From an uncultured Selenomonadales bacterium (GTDB lineage: Bacteria; Bacillota; Negativicutes; Selenomonadales; Selenomonadaceae), in contig CAMJAZ010000031.1 in the NCBI GenBank assembly GCA_946403735.1, forward strand, positions 1 through 10,503: 10,503 nucleotides of DNA. Reading direction: 5' to 3'. The notes under the pieces are model-generated. The model ran no database searches. It had not been told where the DNA came from and saw only the letters and a list, made by a program, of their open reading frames with translations. The position numbers and the translations under genes were made by a program. Positions 1-6,981 of this stretch are shown here, in pieces (positions within the stretch are counted from its first letter, which is position 1; each line of letters begins with the position of its first letter).

Positions 1-130
1 GCCAAATTCGTTTACCAAAACCTAAAAATTTGAAATATCGCTACGAGGTAAATTTTAAAAACGCCGCGCAAATCATTCAAGATTACTGTCGACTAGCATT
101 GGATTACGGGAAAATCTTAGAGCAAATAAT

Positions 131-198
131 CCGTTATGTTCATCCGTTAAGAAGCAAGCGACTTTTCCTTAGACATTGCCGTTATGTTTATCCAGTTA
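131..198. repeat. Imperfect direct repeat, two copies about 20 bases long
   Basis: Bases 131-150 (ccgttatgttcatccgttaa) and 179-198 (ccgttatgtttatccagtta) share an identical first ten bases and then differ by a substitution and a one-base offset. The copies start exactly 48 bases apart, which is 16 codons. Read on the minus strand in one frame they give similar short peptides (NWINIT and RMNIT). A decayed protein with 16-residue repeats is possible, but stops lie between and after the copies. This may also be chance in biased sequence. Confidence 0.35.
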
Positions 199-499
199 GC
201 TTTAATTACCGTGTCGCTTAAGTTAATGCCATTGTCCACTTTGGAGGGCTTAAAAGTAAAGCATTCTTGACATAATCCCGAGCCTAAAGGCGGCGGATTG
301 TGCTATCATCGACCAAAGCTTAAAAAAATAAGTCTTACTCGGTCTACTACAAAGGTCGATGCCCCAACCCATATTATAAAATATTTTTTGCGCCGTTTCA
401 TAGCTAAAGGGCTTTCACGCCGCGTTTTCGGTAACCAGTCATTCAAAGGGATATTGACAGCACGAGAAATCTTTTGCAAACCTTCAAATTGTTAGGTAG

Positions 500-529
500 A
501 TTATACAACACGAAAATAAAAATTGTAAA
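500..529 (-). promoter_or_regulatory. Predicted sigma-70-type promoter reading leftward
   Basis: On the minus strand a -35 element TTTACA (524-529) is followed after 18 bases by a perfect -10 element TATAAT (500-505). Transcription would start near 493 and run left into sequence where I see no gene. It is one of the best promoter matches in the window. AT-rich DNA produces such matches by chance, so its activity is unproven. Confidence 0.4.
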
Positions 530-608
530 GTGAAGATTTGTTGTAATGAACATTCCGTCGCAAAATCAAAACGCGCACTTACTTGAATAGCTACTGAATC
601 ACTTATGA

Positions 609-655
609 ATAAATTATGATTATGAAAATTAATCATTCAAAACACCATAATTTAT
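609..655. repeat. Perfect 10-bp inverted repeat, AT-rich
   Basis: ATAAATTATG at 609-618 is the exact reverse complement of CATAATTTAT at 646-655, with a 27-base loop. A smaller repeat, gatta/taatc (618-622 and 630-634), lies inside. The stem is almost all A:T and no T-run follows it, so a strong intrinsic terminator for the minus-strand genes is unlikely. An operator-type dyad or chance in AT-rich DNA are the alternatives. Confidence 0.4.
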
Positions 656-774
656 ATTATCACTTTTTAATTATAGAAAATTTTAGTTTGCGGTATTTAA
701 GCAATTAGCAATATCAGTTTCATAGAAATTCCTAACCGTTACGCAAACGTTCTTCAATCAAAAGTTTGTATGGA

Positions 775-2940
775 CTATCTTTTTTTTATCATTTCGTAGT
801 GAGTTCCACGCTCTACTACTTTACCTTTTTCCAAAACGATAATTTCATCACAATCGCGAATCGTCGAAAGTCGATGAGCTACGATTAAGCAACTGCAACC
901 ACGACGCCGAATATTTTCAAGCACAATTTGTTCAGTAACTGGATCAAGTGCGCTAGTTGCCTCATCAAGTACCAAAAGTGAAGGATTATTAGCCAATGCA
1001 CGCGCAATTTCTAAGCGTTGACGTTGACCGCCGCTGAAATTTCGTCCGCCTTCTGAAACTAGTGAATCATAGCCACCTTTCAACTTTAAAATGTCTTCGT
1101 GAATGCAAGCATCTTGCGCCGCCTTTATTATTTCACTGCGCTTTATCGTTTTATCAAAAAGTGAAATGTTTTCTGAAACAGTTCCTGATATTTGAAAAAT
1201 ATCTTGGTCGACTGACGACAAGGAATTTACGATAACAGCACGCGGAATTTGTCTGCGCGGTACGCCGTCAAATAAAATTTCGCCTTCCCATTCTTCGTAA
1301 AGTCCCGTGACAATTTTTGAGACCGTCGATTTTCCACTACCTGACGTGCCGACTATTGCAACCCAATGACCAGGATTTAAATGTAAACTGAAATTTTCTA
1401 TAAGTGGTGCATCGCTGGAGCTGTAACCGAATTTTATATTTTTTAATTCCAATTCGCCAGAAAGTCTGTCACCGTCAAAAAATTTTTCTTCCTCCGAATA
1501 ATTCAGCGAATCAATTTCGTAGCGTCGAACGTCATCAAGGCGTTGCATTTGCATTTCCGTTGTTTGCAAAGTATTTCCCAAACCCAAAAGTTTGTTGAAC
1601 GGTGCTTGAAAATTTCCCATAAGATTTTGAAACGCGATGAAAATACCTGTCGTCATTGCGCCTTCCATTATCGAAAAGCCGCCAATAGTCATTATCAACG
1701 CGCTATTCAAACTTGCAATTAAATTTGGCAACAATTTTACTTTTGTACTCCAAAGTTGAAGTTCCTGCGCACCAACTATAACTTTTGCGCGATAGCCTGC
1801 CCATTTCGTGAAAAAATCTGATTCGCCACCGCTTGCCTTTATCGTTTCAATCATCAGCAAGCCGTTCATCAAAGTTCCAAATTCCTTGCCTTTATCCTGC
1901 TAAATTTTTAGCGTTAAGTCCGTCAACTTTCGGCGCATAAACGCTAAAAGCAACAAATCCATAAGGCTAAAAAAAAGTCCAATGAGCGTAAGAGTTACGC
2001 TGTATTGGAGCAATAAAAAAAGATAAAATATTACAACAAAAAAAATCTAAAATCGCAGTTGCCGCACTGCCTGATAAAACGCTTGCTACTGATTCGTTAA
2101 AGCCAATTCGCGAAGCAACTTCCGCCGCTTGTCTTTGCTGAAAAAATTGTATTGGCAATTTTAAAGGTGCATAAAAAATTGTGAGGAATCGACCAGCGTT
2201 AATTTTTTTTGCCACTGCGTAAGCAATACTGCCCTCATCCAATTCATGGCGCAAGACAAAATCATTGACACAGTAACTGCGACGCATAACTTTGAAAGCC
2301 AATCGGGATGTCTGTTTGTTAAAATTTCGTCTAAAAAAATTTGGTTGAAAACAGGTTGAGCAAGTCCTGGCACTATCATACAAAATCCAAGTATCATTGC
2401 GAACAATGCCGCGTACTTATCTTCATAAAGTTTTTAGCAATTTCTTTGAAAACGTTGTAACGTCTGCCAGCAGGTTTAAAATTTTCTTTTGGTATGATTC
2501 GCAGACAAACGCCCGTATATGACGTGCGGAATTCCTCAAGTGGAATTTGGCGTTTACCCAATGCTGGATCGTTTAAAAAAAATTTGTCAGCTTTATAACC
2601 TTCCAAAACTACGAAGTGATTAAATTCCCAGTGAATGATAAGCGGAAAAAAATTTTTCTCCTTAATTTTGTCAACATTCCAAGTAAAAGCTTTAGCGGTG
2701 CAATTCAAATGTCTTGCCGCAAGCAAAATTTTTTTAGCGTTAGACCCGTCACGATTAACGCCGCAATCTTGACGGAGTTTTTCAAGCGGTATCCATAAAC
2801 CGTAATAAGCCAAAATCATAGCAAGTGACGCCGCGCCACACTCTGTAGCCTCCATCTGCAAAACTGTCGGCACTTTTACGCGGGTTTGGCTTAGGAAAAG
2901 TTTTTTTTACTTTTTCCCAATTTGCTTTTAAAAATCCCAT
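775..2940 (-). pseudogene. NHLP-type peptidase/permease/ATPase ABC exporter, decayed
   Basis: This is the remnant of a bacteriocin or RiPP exporter that would cut the leader peptide and pump the product across the inner membrane. The start is the ATG at 2938-2940, giving MGFLKANWEK, with aggaat as ribosome binding site. A peptidase C39 domain follows, with the catalytic Cys in EATECGAASL and the His and Asp in NHFVVLEGY and NDPALG. Next come membrane segments and a complete ATPase: Walker A GTSGSGKST, signature FSGGQRQRLE, Walker B LLVLDEATSALD and H-loop AHRLST. The pieces fit end to end to about 720 residues, the normal size for this NHLP transporter subunit. Five lesions break it: an extra base in the T-run at 2874-2877 (plus-strand numbering), a frameshift near 2410-2420, one near 2158-2170, an extra base in the A-run at 2038-2045, and an in-frame TAG at 1900-1902 where relatives have Leu before QDKGK. 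The frame from 1872 to 775 is open and could still make an isolated half permease plus ATPase, but I think the gene is dead. Confidence 0.88.
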
Positions 2941-2944
2941 TAAA

Positions 2945-2986
2945 CAATTCCTAATTCTTAATTCTAAATTCTTAATTCTAAATTCC
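2945..2986. repeat. Six tandem copies of a 7-base unit
   Basis: The plus strand reads caattcc, taattct, taattct, aaattct, taattct, aaattcc, giving a consensus of WAATTCT. The array fills nearly the whole gap between the HlyD remnant and the ABC exporter remnant. On the coding (minus) strand the unit is AGAATTW, and the last copy (GGAATTG) forms the exporter's ribosome binding site. Slippage would change the length of the leader just upstream of that site. Confidence 0.8.
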
Positions 2987-2988
2987 CA

Positions 2989-4034
2989 TTACCTGTTGCG
3001 CAAAAATTGACTTACTTTGTAAAAAACTCTTTCGATAGGCGCTTCCCGCTCGATGATAATAAATCCCGTACAAAAACTTCCTGCAGTTATCGGTTTATGC
3101 TTGCCTATTTGCGAAGTCCAAAGATAGCCTGACTCCGAATTTGCATCTTTCACTAAGTCGAATTGAATTTCAATTAACGCGCCTTTATTTTGAATAAACC
3201 ATTGAGCTAAAGTTGCGTTGCCCAAAGTATTTATGACCGTTTCGGATGAAACAGGATATTGAGAAACACTACGAACAACACCTATCAGACTTCCCGTCTT
3301 TGAAATGTCAAGACCATTAGGCGCTAGTTGAACGTCATACCAGGTTCAACGCACTTTCCCATTTCCACTGGCACATAAAAAACGCCCAGCAATTCTGAAC
3401 GATTTTGCGTAAGCCTAACTGAACAAATTGGCTTTCCAGCACCTATAACGTTACCACTACTTACGTTTATTTCGTCAACTATTCCATTATAATCGCTGTA
3501 AACATTTTCAGTTGAACTTTGTCGATTAAGTTTTGCATTGTGTTGGTAAACTTGATTTATGACATCGCGTTCACTTGAGGCAAGCCATATTCCGTATTGA
3601 GAAATTTGCGCATCGGCAACTTGTTCAGGCTGTTCAAGGTGTGCTATTAAATCGCCTACTTGTATTAGTTCGCCTTCCTTTACATAAATTTTTGTAATTT
3701 TTCCCGACGATACAGAAGTTATGTTGACGACGCCAGCGCTGTCCATTATCAAGCCCATGCCTTCAGCTTTTACCGTAAATGCACCGAAGATTGACCACAG
3801 AATAATAGCGAATATCAAAAATAAAATTGACGCCAACGCCATCCAAGAAATAGGAGTGGTTATTGGAATCAGTGTATTCAACTTTTCTGGAGAACGCAAC
3901 TTATCAAGAGCTTCGCGGCTAAAAATTTTTTCTACGTCTGACGCCACGATAACAGTCAATCCTTTACTTTTTAGAAAAAATTTTATCATACTTGCGGTTA
4001 AATGTCTATTGAAAAAAATTTTATCACTGAACAT
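2989..4034 (-). pseudogene. NHLP-system HlyD-like secretion adaptor, frameshifted
   Basis: This is a membrane-fusion adaptor that would pair with the ABC exporter encoded 48 bases downstream. A cytoplasmic N-terminus contains FSREALDKLRSPEKLNTL, the typical opening of NHLP HlyD proteins. One membrane segment follows (about residues 62-88, SWMALASILFLIFAIILWSI), then a lipoyl/barrel domain (VSSGKITKIYVKEGELIQVGD), a short hairpin, and the returning half with YSDYNGIVDEINVSSG. The frame stops at 3324 just after EPGM. Reading continues in another frame with VQLAPNGLDIS, GSLIGVVRSVSQYPV and NTLGNATLAQWF to the TAA at 2989, so one base was lost near 3337-3345. The hairpin between the lipoyl halves is only about 35 residues, shorter than in many HlyD proteins. 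The family usually starts near VEKIF, so the GTG at 3945-3947 (VASDVEKIF) is a possible true start. None of the candidate starts has a strong ribosome binding site, and I see no clear promoter in 4035-4215. Confidence 0.85.
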
Positions 4035-4215
4035 TTCATCATAATTACGATAAAAAATTTCTTGAAAAAAACTTTACAGTTTTAAAACTACAGCTTTATT
4101 GAATAGAAAAAAATATGTGCCTTGTGAAAACTTTAGCTAAGTTAAAGTTAATTTATATCCAACCTTTTAAGATATTTAAAAATTCAGTTGAAGGCAATTA
4201 AATGGTTATCACGAT

Positions 4216-5175
4216 TTATCTAAACAATAAGCTAACAGAACGTTGAGCTTGTATCCTTAAGATAACGTCGCCGATTGACTGCGCCATTGACAGTACGACA
4301 ATTTTATCTGACGGTTTATTTGCTGGCAGTGGTATCGTGTCGGTAACGATAAGCTTTTCAATGACTGAATCGTTAATCTTTTCGACGGCGTTTTTGCTAA
4401 GTACAGGATGAGTACAAGCGGCAAGTACAGTTTTAGCGCCAAGTTTTTTTAACGCCTTCGCGCCTTCGCAAAGACTGCCAGCCGTGTCGACAATGTCATC
4501 AATCATAAGCGCAACTTTGTCTTTCACGTCGCCGATTATGCTCATGACTTCGGCTTCACCAGGACGCGGACGCCGCTTTTCAATAATGGCGATAGGCGCT
4601 TTAAGATAATCAGCAAGAGCACGGGCACGAGTGACGCCGCCTAAATCGGGACTGACTACGACAAGTTCATCTTCATAAGTTTGCCTTTTAAAATAATCGG
4701 CAATGACTGGCGCGGCTAAAAGATGGTCAACTGGAATGTCGAAAAATCCTTGAATCTGCGCGGCGTGCAAGTCAACGGTAAGCAGTCGACCAATTCCAGC
4801 GGCAACCATTAAATTAGCTACGAGTTTAGCTGAAATTGGTTCACGTCCACGTGTCTTTCTATCTTGCCGTGCGTATGCGTAGTAGGGAACAATCGCCGTA
4901 ATACTGTGAGCTGATGCGCGTTTGCAAGCGTCAACCATTATCAGCAAATCCATAACATTATCATTGACGGGGTGCGAAGTAGGCTGTACGATAAAAATAT
5001 CTTTGCCGCGAATACTTTCATTAATCATAACGGAAGTTTCACCGTTATTGAAACGTCCAACTTCCGCATCACAAAGCCTAACGTTGATGTAGTCGGAAAT
5101 TTTCTGCGCCAAAGCGGGATTAGCATTGCCCGTCATTAAACAAAGTTTGCTCGTGTCCACGTTGTGATTCTCCAT
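4216..5175 (-). CDS. prs: Ribose-phosphate pyrophosphokinase (PRPP synthetase)
   Basis: The enzyme makes 5-phosphoribosyl-1-pyrophosphate from ribose 5-phosphate and ATP in the cytosol, feeding purine, pyrimidine, NAD, histidine and tryptophan synthesis. Signatures are the opening LCLMTGNANPALAQKI, the ATP flexible-loop region YYAYARQDRKTRGREPISAK, the metal-binding VDLHAAQIQGFF, SPDLGGVTRAR, and the PRPP-binding loop VALMIDDIVDTAGS. I start it at the ATG at 5173-5175 (MENHNVDTSK), giving 319 residues, the usual length. An upstream in-frame ATG at 5188-5190 is possible, but its first two codons contain the GGAGG that sits 8 bases before my chosen start. All active-site motifs look intact. The gene follows the beta-CASP gene by about 70 bases, with no obvious terminator or promoter between, so it may be read from the chaperone operon or from a weak promoter of its own. 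Whether it is the only copy in the genome cannot be seen here. Confidence 0.95.
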   Translation of the reverse strand: MENHNVDTSKLCLMTGNANPALAQKISDYINVRLCDAEVGRFNNGETSVMINESIRGKDIFIVQPTSHPVNDNVMDLLIMVDACKRASAHSITAIVPYYAYARQDRKTRGREPISAKLVANLMVAAGIGRLLTVDLHAAQIQGFFDIPVDHLLAAPVIADYFKRQTYEDELVVVSPDLGGVTRARALADYLKAPIAIIEKRRPRPGEAEVMSIIGDVKDKVALMIDDIVDTAGSLCEGAKALKKLGAKTVLAACTHPVLSKNAVEKINDSVIEKLIVTDTIPLPANKPSDKIVVLSMAQSIGDVILRIQAQRSVSLLFR

Positions 5176-5183
5176 AAGTTTTT

Positions 5184-5188
5184 CCTCC
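5184..5188 (-). promoter_or_regulatory. Shine-Dalgarno sequence that sets the prs start
   Basis: GGAGG on the minus strand lies 8 bases before the ATG at 5173-5175 and within codons 1-2 of the longer alternative reading from 5190. Its spacing strongly favours the shorter protein. The longer reading has no comparable purine-rich site upstream. Confidence 0.8.
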
Positions 5189-5245
5189 ATTTTAGCTTTT
5201 AGCCTTTTTAATTACGTATTGATTCTTAATAGCTTTTATGATTTA

Positions 5246-6970
5246 TTATCGGTCTATAAAATTTCCGTGAACATAAATTGCCATTTCAGGCGAAATTTTT
5301 TCCGTCACTTCGACAAGCGAATTATAATCAGCGTGCGCCGAAAGTGGAATATCAAAGTACGTAACATTTTTTTCACGACGATTAAAAATACTCATCAACA
5401 TACTTTCATATTCGTGGATAAATCCAACTTTTAAGACGCAAACTTTTTCCATATCCAGCATTTCTTGAAGATAGGCAAATGACGTACTACCAGCTTGCAA
5501 CATTCCAGAACTTGCAATAATCACGTCGTAATTTGCAATGCGTTCTTTCAATTCCAAATTGCTGTTGCAAACTGAAATGTGGCTACCTATTATCGTTCGC
5601 TCCATACTGTTTTGGTAGTACTCCGTCATTTGAGCCGCGAACCCGTCAATTAGCACTGTAAAGCCGTGTTGCCGCGCAGATTCTTTTAGTAGCAACGCAA
5701 TTTCAGCCGCCCTGCCAACTGCAAAACTGGGAATGATGATTTTCTTTCCAAATTTGATTATCGTTTCGCAAATCGACTTGAAAATTGATTCGTATTCGCG
5801 CAGATTTAACGCTTGAATTTTTCGCCCATACGTCGATTCAGTTAAAAGTACGTCTGTCCGTTTAGGAACTGTCAATATAGCTTTTAAATCTAAGCCCAAA
5901 CAAGTATGCTGATCCTCCAAGCAATAGTCGCCAGTGTAAATGATTCGCCGTTCGTCGCGCCAGTTTATGTCAAAAAGTACTGAACCGCGAATGTGACCAT
6001 TAGGAATAAATTTTACTTTGACGCCGCTAACGTCCACTTCGTCATAAAAATTTTTTATCTTGACGCCGTACAAAGAAATATTCTGCGCGGTCATCTTAAT
6101 AATGTTAGCCGTGTCCTCCGTCATAAAACTTTGCGTGGACGGCAATTCATTCATACTGCCATAGTGGTCAAAGTGTCCGTGCGAAATGAAAACGGCGTTG
6201 ACTTGCTGAATACTTAACTTGTCAAGAATCGCTTTAACTGGAATATTTTTTACGCCTTCTTCGACGATTTCAGCGCCACAATCAAAAATTATCGTAACAT
6301 TCCCGTCCGTGACGATGTGCATTGACGCCGCAACTTGATGAGGTTTATAGCTGAAAATTTTTAAACCGTTTCGATTGTAGACGCATTGCATTTTATTTTC
6401 GTCAAGTGGCGCGTCACGAAGTTTGCGGTTGTACTTGCCCCAAACTCTCCACTGAATTTTTTCAAAGGTCACCAAAGTTTTTTTCGGCTCACTGCGCGTA
6501 TAAAATTTTTTCAACGCGGGATGACTTTCACAAATTTTTTTGAACTGCGGAAGGCGTACAAAATCTTCCTGCGAATATTCATCAGCCAATTCTAAAAGCT
6601 GTACCAATTCCGAATCAAAATGGTTGTTCAGCAACTCTTGAAACCAATCTGTAAAATTTTTTTGCCGAAAGTACAGCGCAAATAAAATAACGTCTTTCCA
6701 ATAAACATTGTACTGCTTACAAATATTTAGCCAATCGTCCCCATACAATTTATAAATTTCTTTAGCCGCAGAAAAATTTCCCATTTCAAGTAGCGCTAAC
6801 ATTTTATAAAAACTTAAGCTGGCAAATTCTTTTTGGTACAAATCAGCAAGATAGTAGACTAGTGAATATTTTTTCTCTGCAAAATAAAATCGTACGAGGT
6901 TCGGTAAAGCCATTATATCATCTTCGTCAAAAAATTTTTTCTCCGCCGAAAATTTATCAAGTTCAACCAT
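5246..6970 (-). CDS. Helical-repeat protein fused to a metallo-beta-lactamase/beta-CASP nuclease
   Basis: The protein has 574 residues. About 1-160 is all helical and TPR-like, with paired helices such as YSLVYYLADLYQKE and SFYKMLALLEMGNFSAAKEIY. A metallo-beta-lactamase/beta-CASP unit of the CPSF73/RNase J kind follows. The metal motif HGHFDH is at 264-269, with further ligands H326 (NGHIRGS) and D348 (TGDY). The beta-CASP motifs are A at E378 (TESTYG), the PSFAVGR segment at 414-420, B at H546 (SAHAD) and C at H568 (YVHG). His at motif C is typical of RNA-acting rather than DNA-acting members, so I infer a cytosolic endo- or exoribonuclease. The substrate is unknown. Family members usually run 20 or more residues past motif C, whereas this one stops after six (NFIDR follows HG). 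The start has AAAGGA 7 bases upstream. It begins 11 bases after the solenoid gene ends, so the two are probably translationally coupled. I do not recognise the helical N-terminus. Confidence 0.85.
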   Translation of the reverse strand: MVELDKFSAEKKFFDEDDIMALPNLVRFYFAEKKYSLVYYLADLYQKEFASLSFYKMLALLEMGNFSAAKEIYKLYGDDWLNICKQYNVYWKDVILFALYFRQKNFTDWFQELLNNHFDSELVQLLELADEYSQEDFVRLPQFKKICESHPALKKFYTRSEPKKTLVTFEKIQWRVWGKYNRKLRDAPLDENKMQCVYNRNGLKIFSYKPHQVAASMHIVTDGNVTIIFDCGAEIVEEGVKNIPVKAILDKLSIQQVNAVFISHGHFDHYGSMNELPSTQSFMTEDTANIIKMTAQNISLYGVKIKNFYDEVDVSGVKVKFIPNGHIRGSVLFDINWRDERRIIYTGDYCLEDQHTCLGLDLKAILTVPKRTDVLLTESTYGRKIQALNLREYESIFKSICETIIKFGKKIIIPSFAVGRAAEIALLLKESARQHGFTVLIDGFAAQMTEYYQNSMERTIIGSHISVCNSNLELKERIANYDVIIASSGMLQAGSTSFAYLQEMLDMEKVCVLKVGFIHEYESMLMSIFNRREKNVTYFDIPLSAHADYNSLVEVTEKISPEMAIYVHGNFIDR

Positions 6971-6981
6971 AAAATTTTCCT

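Larger units (their letters stand above)
1..774. other. Gene-poor left end, no supported coding region
   Basis: I see no convincing gene in these 774 bases. A plus-strand frame is open from base 3 to 221 and another from about 298 to 495. Neither has a plausible ribosome binding site, a recognisable motif or codon use like the window's real genes. On the minus strand several short frames are interrupted by many stops, which fits decayed coding sequence. The stretch from about 500 to 774 is very AT-rich. It lies downstream of the broken ABC exporter, where a second NHLP transporter subunit or a substrate peptide could have been, but I cannot recognise remains of either. It does hold a promoter-like sequence, a direct repeat and an inverted repeat, listed separately. 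Alternatives are a degraded mobile element or an unrecognised structured RNA read leftward from about 493. Confidence 0.5.

Noticed and set aside
3..221. Plus-strand open frame of about 72 codons at the left edge, considered as the end of a gene entering from outside.
   Set aside because: No recognisable motif and codon use unlike the window's real genes; opposite in direction to everything else. It could be revisited with sequence to the left.
1..500. Possible tmRNA, RNase P RNA or 6S RNA, because of the promoter and scattered G+C-rich segments.
   Set aside because: None of the conserved sequence marks of these RNAs could be found on either strand.
484..636. A 50-residue minus-strand reading frame with paired Cys near its end, considered as an NHLP-type substrate peptide.
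   Set aside because: No leader-like sequence or Gly-Gly cleavage site, only a weak ribosome binding site, and a promoter-like sequence lies inside it; most likely chance.
4129..4149. Inverted repeat aacttta/taaagtt in the gap after prs, considered as a terminator.
   Set aside because: The stem is seven mostly A:T pairs with no T-run after it on the minus strand.
5193..5238. Two copies of tagctttta flanking the gap between the beta-CASP gene and prs.
   Set aside because: Nine bases of simple composition; expected by chance in such AT-rich DNA.
5993..6217. Plus-strand open frames inside the beta-CASP, solenoid and Hsp70 genes.
   Set aside because: They lie opposite strong coding sequence, lack ribosome binding sites and show no motifs; they are shadows of the real genes.
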